Shown here one piece after another: positions 1 through 5,810 of a stretch of 10,756 bases of DNA. This stretch comes from Lachnoclostridium sp. UBA739 (GTDB lineage: Bacteria; Bacillota_A; Clostridia; Lachnospirales; Lachnospiraceae), in the NCBI GenBank assembly GCA_002297865.1, contig DBKX01000304.1, forward strand, positions 1,893 through 12,648, read 5' to 3'. A program made the translations under genes and the position numbers. The notes below the pieces were generated by a model. The model did not search any database. It was not told the origin of the DNA and saw only the letters and a program-made list of their open reading frames with translations. The number at the start of each line of letters is the position of its first letter. Position 1 is the stretch's first letter.

Positions 1-901
1 TCAAAATGAAGTGGTTGACAATATGTTTGCTGACTATCAATATGTGTTGAAAACTCCAGAAAGCACAAAAGTAGAAGGTGTCGAAAAGTATGCAATGAAA
101 TCATTAAGGCGCGATGTGGAAGATGGAGAAGAGGTTGCAGTATACGGAATTCAAGAGGATAGCAAGTATGTAAAGGCAAAGATACCTGAAAAATCCGTTT
201 ATGTATCGACTGGATATGCTGAAAAATACTTAGTTGGAAGAGGTGACAGCATCAAATTAAGAGAAAAGTACAGTAATGAAATCTATCAATTTAAGGTAAA
301 AGGAATTTATAACTATCCTTCCACTATCTGCATATTTATGAATTTAGATGAATTCTGCACGACATTCGATTATAAAGAGGGATATTTTAATGGATATTTT
401 TCCAAACAGAAGATTAGCGATATTCCAAAGGCTGCAATTGCCACAACTATAACGGAAGAAGATATGACTAAGCTTTGCCGTCAGCTTACTGCTTCTATGG
501 GAAATATGTTCCAGCTTGTGAATGTCTTTGCTATCATACTTTATATGCTGATTATGTTTCTTCTTTCTAAGTTAGTTATCGAGAAGAATGCCAATGCGAT
601 TTCCATGGTTAAAATCCTGGGATATGAAAATAATGAAATTAGAAGGCTTTATATGAGAGCTACATCTATTGTGGTAATGATATCCTTAATTCTTGGAACC
701 GGATTATCTGTTGGGGTAATAAAACTGATATATAGACCGCTGATGTCGGGCTATTCGGGCTGGCTGCCTTTACATATTCCTTCTTACGTATATGTAGAGA
801 TGGTGCTGCTTGGAATTGCAAGTTACCTGGTGGTGCAATTATTCCTGTATCGTAAAATTAAGAAGGTTCCAATGGACGAGGCGTTAAAAAATGTAGACTA
901 A
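1..901 (+). CDS. FtsX/MacB-type ABC transporter permease, C-terminal part (5' end outside window)
   Basis: This is the C-terminal part of a membrane permease of the FtsX-like (MacB/LolC-type) ABC transporter family. The frame is open from the left edge, so a GTG codon at 11 is probably internal. The visible 296+ residues begin with a soluble, extracytoplasmic beta-rich part. Three membrane segments follow, at about residues 168-190, 217-241 and 262-282 counted from that GTG, which is the usual topology of the FtsX C-terminal domain. Between the first two lies the family-typical cytoplasmic loop with ISMVKILGYENNEIRRLY. The tail MDEALKNVD also matches the usual end of these proteins (PxxALRxE/D). 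Such permeases work with a cytoplasmic ATPase, presumably encoded to the left, and act in peptide or lipid export or in mechanotransduction rather than classical import. The substrate cannot be told. The gene ends 13 bp before the stop of the convergent regulator gene. Confidence 0.87.
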   Translation, partial: QNEVVDNMFADYQYVLKTPESTKVEGVEKYAMKSLRRDVEDGEEVAVYGIQEDSKYVKAKIPEKSVYVSTGYAEKYLVGRGDSIKLREKYSNEIYQFKVKGIYNYPSTICIFMNLDEFCTTFDYKEGYFNGYFSKQKISDIPKAAIATTITEEDMTKLCRQLTASMGNMFQLVNVFAIILYMLIMFLLSKLVIEKNANAISMVKILGYENNEIRRLYMRATSIVVMISLILGTGLSVGVIKLIYRPLMSGYSGWLPLHIPSYVYVEMVLLGIASYLVVQLFLYRKIKKVPMDEALKNVD

Positions 902-914
902 TCATTAGAATGGA

Positions 915-1697
915 TTAATTAAATACTGCTTTTCCTCCGTGTTTTTCTTTATAAACTTTTGGTGTAACGCCAGTCTGTACTTTGAATACTTTGGTAAAGT
1001 GACTTTGAGAAGAAAATCCAAGGTTAAGGGCAATTTCGCTACAAGTAAAATCAGTGTACTTAAGCATTCCCTTGGCTTCTTGGATTTTCTTTTGTGTTAT
1101 ATAATTTTGTATGGTTAATCCGGTTTCTTCTTTGAATACTCTTGATAAATGGCTTTTGTTCCGCTTCACATGATCTGCTAAGTCACTTATTCGAATTGTT
1201 CCGTGAAGATTGTGGTATATGTAATTCATACATTTTTGAATGAGTTTCGAGTAGCTCTTATTTTTTGGACAACTCTCATTCTGTTTGTCATAAGATAGAT
1301 GCTTTAACTGATACATGCGATTGGTGAAATCCATGTTCATTTCATAGGTTAAGCGGTCAATTTCTAATGCAGTCTTTAAAGAATCCATCTGTTGAATATA
1401 AAAGTCAGCTAAACCAAAGGCTTCTTCCAGAGGCATGCCACCGTCTATGCAGGCACGAGAAGCAAGAGAAGCTGAGATAACAAAGTGATATCGTACATTT
1501 CTAATCGAATTGTGGGACAAAGTACCAAGGCCCTCAAGTTCTTCAAAATGCTCTTGACTGCTCACAGCATCAATATAGGGAATATCTCCGTTGGCAATAG
1601 CCTGGTAAAAATAAAGTTCTGTTTCGTAAGAGCTGTGTAATTGCTGTTCTTCTCTATTTGAGTATTCTTTATAAAACCACTTCCGTTCTAAATTCAT
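915..1697 (-). CDS. AraC-family transcriptional regulator
   Basis: This is a 260-residue DNA-binding regulator. The C-terminal 100 residues form the double helix-turn-helix domain of the AraC/XylS family. The first HTH is around residues 170-190 (ISDLADHVKRNKSHLSRVFK). The second is around 218-245, with the signature IALNLGFSSQSHFTKVFK, followed by GVTPKVYK. The N-terminal 150 residues are helical and lack an obvious cupin sugar-binding motif. They resemble the uncharacterised N-terminal part of many Lachnospiraceae AraC proteins, so the ligand is unknown. The frame extends ten codons upstream to 1727, but the ATG at 1697 has a near-perfect AAAGGAGGGG ribosome binding site seven bases away and is the better start. 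The gene is transcribed divergently from the CotH-kinase gene, so it is a candidate regulator of that gene, of itself, or both. That link is inference from position only. Confidence 0.9.
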   Translation of the reverse strand: MNLERKWFYKEYSNREEQQLHSSYETELYFYQAIANGDIPYIDAVSSQEHFEELEGLGTLSHNSIRNVRYHFVISASLASRACIDGGMPLEEAFGLADFYIQQMDSLKTALEIDRLTYEMNMDFTNRMYQLKHLSYDKQNESCPKNKSYSKLIQKCMNYIYHNLHGTIRISDLADHVKRNKSHLSRVFKEETGLTIQNYITQKKIQEAKGMLKYTDFTCSEIALNLGFSSQSHFTKVFKVQTGVTPKVYKEKHGGKAVFN

Positions 1698-1867
1698 ACT
1701 TTCCCCTCCTTTTCTGATGTAGTACATAATGCTGTTTGTCGTGGTGTTGCAGGTCAGATTCTTACAAAATTATAGCATAAATGTACTAGGATTGCGACGA
1801 ATGTGATATTGTTTGATGTCTAAAATAACTATAATGAAATTGAAAATTTTAAAGGAGGTAGTGTGGT
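1698..1867. promoter_or_regulatory. Divergent promoter region between the araC-type gene and the CotH-kinase gene
   Basis: On the plus strand a perfect TATAAT lies at 1830-1835, about 33 bp before the CotH-kinase start. No good -35 hexamer sits at the right distance; the best are TATTGT at 1807-1812 with a 17-bp spacer and TTGTTT at 1809-1814 with 15 bp. A weak -35 is what one expects of a promoter that needs an activator. On the minus strand a perfect TATAAT lies at 1774-1769, with a weak TCGCAA 17 bp upstream, pointing toward the regulator gene. An 8-bp inverted repeat, TAGTACAT at 1720-1727 and ATGTACTA at 1781-1788, flanks the minus-strand -10, but an 8-bp match in 170 bp can arise by chance. 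The CotH-kinase ribosome binding site AAAGGAGG is at 1851-1858. Confidence 0.5.
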
Positions 1868-3946
1868 ATGAGAAAACAATCTCTATTCGCAGTTATGCTG
1901 GCAACAGTAATGTTTTTTTTCTGTACAAGTGAGGTAACAGGTGGCTATCAGGTAAGGGCAGCCGAAATAGCGGATTCTGTGGAAGAGCATGCCAATGTGG
2001 AACAGTTGGATATGCCTGTTGTTTCCATTGAGACAGAGGAAAACGCAAAGATTACTTCAAACAAAGAATATGTAAGTGCCAGCATCAATGTGTTAAATGA
2101 TGATGGAGAGTATGACATGAGTAATATGGGCGTGTCGATTCGACTAAGAGGCAACAGTTCTTTGGGGGTTCCAAAGAAAAGCTACAAATTAAAGTTTGAA
2201 AAGAAGCAGAACATGTTAGGAATTGGAGATGGCAAAGGAAAAACCTGGGGGCTAATTGCCAACTATTATGATCAGTCTCTTCAAAGAAACATGACAATGT
2301 ATAAAATGGGCGATGTGCTAGACAAAATGGCATATTCACCAAATTGTAAATCTGTCGAGGTATATGTAAATGGAGAGTATCAGGGTGTTTATCTTCTAAC
2401 AGAACTTGCTAATGTGAATAAAAACCGTGTGAATGTGACAGAACAACCAGATCTTGTAGAAGAAAATGGTTACATGGTGGAAATGTCTCGTTATGCAGAA
2501 GACAACAAATTCGAAGCAGATACTGAAACATATGAAATTAAAAGTGATTTATCAGAAACGGAGTCCATCAGAAAGGAACAGATTAAATACATTTCTGAGT
2601 ATATAGAAAAAAGTGTGCTTTCCTTAAAAAAAGGCAATCAAGAAGGGGTTGCAAAATACATAGACATTGATTCGCTAGTTGACATTTATATTGCCAATGA
2701 AGTAGCGAAAAACGTGGATACTGGCTGGGACAGCTTCTACATGTTCAAAGATGCAGGTAGTAAACTAGGTTTTGGACCAATATGGGACTTTGACTTAGCA
2801 CTTGGTAATGCCAACTGTGCAAAAGGCTTTGATAACTGGAAAGGTTTTAGTGCTTACACGGTACTCAATGTCAATGCCAATTCTAACCCATGGCTATGTT
2901 ATGCACTCAATTGTGATTGGTTCCGCCAATTAGTTGTGACACGCTGGAATGAAGTGAAGGCAGACTTAGTAAAAGTTGCAGATGGAATTGTAACCGAAGC
3001 AAAAGCGAATCAAGCATCCTATCTTCGCAATTTTGATAAATGGGATTTACTTGGACAACAGGTTTACATCGAACCAGCTCAGATTTCCGCATTAAAGACT
3101 TATGAAGAACATTATACTTATCTAAGTGACTGGTTACATAATCGTATGGACTGGCTGGATGCGCAATATAATGGACAGGACTTTGCCAATGGCATTCTAG
3201 TCGATGAGAACGGAAAAGTCCTTTCTGCAGACTCTAATATCATTGCCATTAGTTCTATCATGGCATTTGGACAATTAGCTTATGATATGACAGACAACGC
3301 CGGCATGATTATTAAAATAAAAGACATTGAGACAACAAGCTGGTGTGGAATGGCTTTGGCTTCCGGATTTATGTTAGAAGGAGAAGAGGAATATACTTTA
3401 TCCTTTGATTACAGCAGCACAAAAAATGCGACTACAAAAGTAGTGGTTCAAGAAAATCATGATCGTTATAAAAAGTATCTACAAGAAGAAATTAACTTTA
3501 CAAGTGAACTGAAACATTTTGAAAAGACATTTACCGCAACAGTTAATGACACCAACGCAGCTTTTGCACTTGATTTTGATGCTGCTCAATTTAGTGGTGC
3601 TACTGTTGTATTAGATAATATGTCTCTTGTGAAGAAAACAAAAGAAGAAAGCAAAGGAACAGCTTCTATTGAAGTGACATCTCAGTGGAATAATGGAGCG
3701 GTATGTAAGATAACGGTTACCAACAATTCTGGCAAAGACTTCACAGAAGGCTGGACACTTGATTTGGATTTGAACAGAGAGATTAAAAATATATGGTGTG
3801 CTGAGTTAGTATCTTCCAAAGATGGACACTATATCATTAAGAATCCATCTTGGAAACCTGTATTAGCAGATGGAGAAAGCTATACATTTGGATTAACGGT
3901 CGGCGCAGGTGATGAAGTGGCTATGACCAATGTAGTTGTGAAATAA
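1868..3946 (+). CDS. Secreted CotH-kinase family protein with C-terminal carbohydrate-binding modules
   Basis: This is a 692-residue exported protein. Residues 1-32 are a signal peptide (MRKQ, a hydrophobic stretch, likely cleavage after VRA). Residues about 88-430 match the CotH kinase family, atypical protein kinases first known from the Bacillus spore coat. Visible family landmarks are SIRLRGNSS (90-98), KKSYKLKF (103-110, candidate ATP-contacting lysines), ANYYDQSLQRN (131-141), and PIWDFDLALGN (304-314), whose Asp307/Asp309 fit the catalytic or metal-binding acidic pair. Residues about 450-590 form a jelly-roll-like segment resembling CBM4/9-type modules. Residues about 598-692 resemble a family 2 cellulose-binding module, with tryptophans at 607, 629, 643 and 662 and the EGWT and LADGESYTFGL patterns. 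The start has AAAGGAGG nine bases upstream. No dockerin or LPXTG anchor is seen. It probably phosphorylates an extracellular partner while bound to polysaccharide; the partner is unknown. The CBM family assignments are less certain than the kinase call. Confidence 0.88.
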   Translation: MRKQSLFAVMLATVMFFFCTSEVTGGYQVRAAEIADSVEEHANVEQLDMPVVSIETEENAKITSNKEYVSASINVLNDDGEYDMSNMGVSIRLRGNSSLGVPKKSYKLKFEKKQNMLGIGDGKGKTWGLIANYYDQSLQRNMTMYKMGDVLDKMAYSPNCKSVEVYVNGEYQGVYLLTELANVNKNRVNVTEQPDLVEENGYMVEMSRYAEDNKFEADTETYEIKSDLSETESIRKEQIKYISEYIEKSVLSLKKGNQEGVAKYIDIDSLVDIYIANEVAKNVDTGWDSFYMFKDAGSKLGFGPIWDFDLALGNANCAKGFDNWKGFSAYTVLNVNANSNPWLCYALNCDWFRQLVVTRWNEVKADLVKVADGIVTEAKANQASYLRNFDKWDLLGQQVYIEPAQISALKTYEEHYTYLSDWLHNRMDWLDAQYNGQDFANGILVDENGKVLSADSNIIAISSIMAFGQLAYDMTDNAGMIIKIKDIETTSWCGMALASGFMLEGEEEYTLSFDYSSTKNATTKVVVQENHDRYKKYLQEEINFTSELKHFEKTFTATVNDTNAAFALDFDAAQFSGATVVLDNMSLVKKTKEESKGTASIEVTSQWNNGAVCKITVTNNSGKDFTEGWTLDLDLNREIKNIWCAELVSSKDGHYIIKNPSWKPVLADGESYTFGLTVGAGDEVAMTNVVVK

Positions 3947-3952
3947 AAATAC

Positions 3953-3979
3953 TATCCTCCCCTATGTAGATATGGGATA
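3953..3979 (+). terminator. Weak hairpin after the CotH-kinase gene
   Basis: Seven bases past the stop, CCCTAT (3960-3965) can pair with ATATGGG (3970-3976) across a GTAG loop with one bulged T. An alternative outer pairing is TATCC (3953-3957) with GGATA (3975-3979). An A/T-rich stretch follows, but there is no run of T. It could be a weak or factor-assisted terminator; the evidence is slim. Confidence 0.3.
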
Positions 3980-4230
3980 ATAAATTTGTATTATTTATTG
4001 AGCTGAATTGTAACGACTATTACATGAATGACATGGGTACATTTCGGGCATTATGTGAGAAGGAGAACGGGAATGCAAAAGTTCTGATTACGATAGAAAA
4101 TACAGATGGATTCCGTATAGAAACCAAGACAATTGAGGCATTGCGAGGATCTGCGAAGTGGCTCTTAGAAAATTTTCAAAAAAATAATTTTTTTGTTACC
4201 TTTTGTTACTTTCATACGTGTTACATATGA
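3970..4230 (+). pseudogene. Orphan open frame, possible gene remnant of unknown origin
   Basis: A frame open from 3970 (preceded by a stop at 3967) runs to a stop at 4228-4230. The first ATG is at 4024, giving 68 codons, but no ribosome binding site precedes it or the ATG at 4033. The peptide around codons 5-55 reads like genuine protein rather than noise: NGNAKVLITIENTDGFRIET followed by ALRGSAKWLLENF, with alternating strand and helix character. Its coding-like stretch also continues upstream of the ATG (FVLFIELNCNDYYMND). That is what one would expect of the C-terminal piece of a longer gene that has lost its 5' part. The shape loosely recalls the OB-fold tail of DNA polymerase III alpha subunits, but I cannot identify it. 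The last dozen codons run through an A/T tract and the TGTTAC repeats and look non-coding. It may simply be chance. Confidence 0.25.
4191..4224 (+). promoter_or_regulatory. Tandem TGTTAC element, candidate ECF-sigma promoter of the operon
   Basis: Two adjacent 10-bp copies of TTTTGTTACY (4191-4200 and 4201-4210) are followed by a third TGTTAC at 4219-4224. If TGTTAC at 4194-4199 serves as a -35, a CGTG at 4217-4220 lies 17 bp downstream. This fits the general layout of extracytoplasmic-function sigma promoters (an AAC-type -35 and a CGT-type -10). A run of seven T sits just upstream and overlaps the -35 (4188-4194). Transcription would begin near 4227, just ahead of the sigma factor's ribosome binding site, which would make the operon autoregulated. 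The -35 is GTTAC rather than the common GTAAC or GAAAC, so this is a proposal. The repeats could instead bind another protein. Confidence 0.35.
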
Positions 4231-4246
4231 GGAGGTTAATCAAGTG
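4231..4246 (+). promoter_or_regulatory. Ribosome binding site and GTG start of the sigma factor
   Basis: GGAGG at 4231-4235 is followed after eight bases by GTG at 4244-4246. This is the only well-placed start in the frame. An upstream ATG at 4193 lies inside the A/T tract and TGTTAC repeats without a ribosome binding site. Confidence 0.75.
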
Positions 4247-4723
4247 GATCCATTGAATTACCAGACTTCCGAAATAGCAGCAGTGTATGATAAGTATGCC
4301 GAAATGCTGTTTCGAGTGGCATATACAGAATTATTGTCAAAAGAAGATGCCGAAGACACGATTTCAGAAGTGTTTTTGAAATTTATAAAAAGGGCGCCTA
4401 AGTTTTCAGATGCAGAACATGAGAAGGCCTGGTTCTTACGGGTTACGATTAACCAGTGTCATGATATGCAAAGGAAACGAGTGGTTCGAAGCTACACTCC
4501 TCTTGAGGAGATAGCGGAATTGCCAGTTAGCCAGAAGACAGATCATTTCTTGCTAGAAGAAGTATTAGTGCTTCCGGAAAAATTCAAAATCGTGCTGATT
4601 CTTCACTATTTTGAAGAACTTTCAATTGAAGAGATTGCCAGTGCGTTAAGAATCTCTAAGGCAGCAGTGAAAATGAGGCTAGTAAGAGGACGAGAGAGCC
4701 TAAGAGATAGAATGGAAAGGTGA
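4244..4723 (+). CDS. ECF-type RNA polymerase sigma factor (sigma-70 family)
   Basis: This 159-residue protein has the compact two-domain form of extracytoplasmic-function sigma factors. Region 2 (about residues 10-78) shows YDKYAEMLFRVAYTELLSK, then DAEDTISEVFLKFIKR (core-polymerase contact, region 2.2) and KAWFLRVTINQCHD (region 2.3/2.4, -10 recognition). A short linker follows. Region 4 (about 103-157) has the helix-turn-helix LSIEEIASALRISKAAVKMRLVRGRESLR that reads the -35. There is no region 1.1 or region 3, as usual for the class. The GTG at 4244 is chosen because of its GGAGG site. The gene leads a tight operon with a membrane anti-sigma candidate directly behind it. The protein likely redirects RNA polymerase to its own operon and perhaps other envelope genes when released. 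I cannot place it in a numbered ECF group without a search. Confidence 0.9.
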   Translation: MDPLNYQTSEIAAVYDKYAEMLFRVAYTELLSKEDAEDTISEVFLKFIKRAPKFSDAEHEKAWFLRVTINQCHDMQRKRVVRSYTPLEEIAELPVSQKTDHFLLEEVLVLPEKFKIVLILHYFEELSIEEIASALRISKAAVKMRLVRGRESLRDRMER

Positions 4724-4734
4724 TGTGGCAAATG
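4717..4734 (+). promoter_or_regulatory. Ribosome binding site deciding the anti-sigma start
   Basis: AAGGTGAT at 4717-4724 matches the 16S 3' end well and lies seven bases before ATG at 4732. The in-frame GTG at 4720 and ATG at 4723 lie within this site and are therefore poor starts. The site overlaps the sigma-factor stop (4721-4723), so the two genes are translationally close. Confidence 0.65.
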
Positions 4735-5292
4735 ATCGATAAAAAGAGCCTAGAAGCATATCGTCGTATAAAAGCTCCGGAAGGTCTTAGAGACAGGGTG
4801 CTTCAATTAGATGTATCCAAAGAAAGGGACAAGACAAAAGTTAAAATCTTAAGAGCAGCTGTAAGTGTGGCTGCTTGTCTGGTACTGGTAGCAGGTGTTT
4901 CTGTGACGATGATGCGTAATCAGCCATTAAATGGTATTTTCTTAGAAGGAAAACAGATTGGAGCGAATCCTGTATTGCTTCATGAGAACAATGAAGGAAT
5001 TGCGTTAGCAAGAATGCATCAGAGCATTACAATTCCCCTAGAAGTGAAAGAACAGGCAACCTTTCAAGTTACAGAAGGTTATTTGCAATTATCGGAAGGA
5101 GAAGAAGCCTTGGCTGAAAAAGACGAAGCAGTACAGATAAAAGCAAAGACAAAGGTGAATTGGGTTGTAGAGGATGCAAAGCAGGCAGTACTGACTGTTA
5201 CAACTAAGAAAACGAAACAAAGTTATGAGATGTATCAAGATAAAACCTCAAAACAATACTATATTAAACTAAAGGAAACAGAAAAATTATGA
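4732..5292 (+). CDS. Single-pass membrane protein, probable anti-sigma factor
   Basis: This 186-residue protein probably holds the adjacent ECF sigma factor at the membrane. The N-terminal 37 residues are cytoplasmic and charged, with YRRIKAPEGLRDRVL, a motif that recurs at the start of anti-sigma-like proteins of Clostridia. One membrane helix spans about residues 38-60 (ILRAAVSVAACLVLVAGVSV). About 125 residues lie outside the cell; they are beta-rich and rich in Lys, Glu and Gln, and I recognise no domain in them. There is no zinc-binding HxxxCxxC motif, so this is not a ZAS-type anti-sigma, and nothing resembles the lysozyme-binding domain of RsiV. Assignment rests on position directly behind the sigma gene and on topology. 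The C-terminus overlaps the next gene by four bases (ATGA), suggesting translational coupling. How it senses signals or is released is unknown. Confidence 0.65.
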   Translation: MIDKKSLEAYRRIKAPEGLRDRVLQLDVSKERDKTKVKILRAAVSVAACLVLVAGVSVTMMRNQPLNGIFLEGKQIGANPVLLHENNEGIALARMHQSITIPLEVKEQATFQVTEGYLQLSEGEEALAEKDEAVQIKAKTKVNWVVEDAKQAVLTVTTKKTKQSYEMYQDKTSKQYYIKLKETEKL

Positions 5293-5804
5293 TGAGAAAA
5301 TTACTTTCAGCTGCATTAGCAGTAGTTATGATTGCAACATTAACAGCATGTGGCGCAAAGACAGAGAGCGTTAAAAATTTAGAAGGAACTACAAGTGAAA
5401 TTATTGAAAAAGTTTACGAACAACATAAACCAGAATTTTACTTCGAAACAGTAGAAGCTGATTTAAATGATGCAGACGCATTTAAAGCGTTTACTGGCCT
5501 TGATAGTGCAAATAAAATCAGCGAAGTATCTGTATCTGAGCCAATGATGAGCTCTCAAGCATACTCTCTCGTAATGGTAAGAGTAAAAGATGCAAAAGAT
5601 GCCAAAGAAGTTGCAGAAGCAATGAAAGCTGGTATTAATCCAAGAAAATGGGTTTGTGTGGAAGCAGATGATATAGCAGCAGTAGGATATGGCGATGTAG
5701 TTATGTTTATCATGGTATCTTCTGATTTAGATTCCACACTATCAAAAGATATGATCCAAGCATTTAAAACGGTATGCGGTGGAACACTATCATTTGAATT
5801 ATAG
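5289..5804 (+). CDS. DUF4358 family lipoprotein
   Basis: This is a 171-residue secreted lipoprotein. A short positive N-terminus and hydrophobic core end in the lipobox LTAC, with Cys21 as the lipidated residue. The mature part is a small alpha/beta domain matching the uncharacterised DUF4358 family by its features: an EIIEKVYE-type helix at the start, a central block LVMVRVKDAKDAKEVAEAM, and a closing SFEL strand after an AFK helix. Its function is not established. Its gene overlaps the anti-sigma stop (ATGA at 5289-5292) and lies six bases before the MBOAT gene. In Lachnospiraceae, DUF4358 genes are often found beside MBOAT and DHHW genes, so an accessory role in extracellular O-acetylation is a reasonable inference. 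The start could be either of two consecutive ATGs (5289 or 5292). A role in signalling to the anti-sigma protein is also possible. Confidence 0.8.
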   Translation: MMRKLLSAALAVVMIATLTACGAKTESVKNLEGTTSEIIEKVYEQHKPEFYFETVEADLNDADAFKAFTGLDSANKISEVSVSEPMMSSQAYSLVMVRVKDAKDAKEVAEAMKAGINPRKWVCVEADDIAAVGYGDVVMFIMVSSDLDSTLSKDMIQAFKTVCGGTLSFEL

Positions 5805-5810
5805 GAACCA

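Noticed and set aside
899..918. TAATC...GATTA hairpin between the convergent permease and regulator genes as a bidirectional terminator
   Set aside because: The stem has only five A/T-rich pairs and overlaps both stop codons; it is too weak to call.
1720..1788. TAGTACAT/ATGTACTA inverted repeat as a defined AraC operator
   Set aside because: An 8-bp inverted match within 170 bp is not rare by chance, and AraC-family sites are usually direct repeats; it is mentioned only as a weak hint in the promoter entry.
1948..2342. Two minus-strand open frames inside the CotH-kinase gene
   Set aside because: They lie wholly inside a well-supported coding gene, have no ribosome binding site, and encode low-complexity Ser/Leu/Cys-rich sequence typical of antisense shadows.
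4178..4194. A7-TAA-T7 symmetric stretch as a terminator
   Set aside because: It has no G/C-bearing stem, so it cannot form a stable hairpin; an A/T-rich upstream promoter element is more likely.
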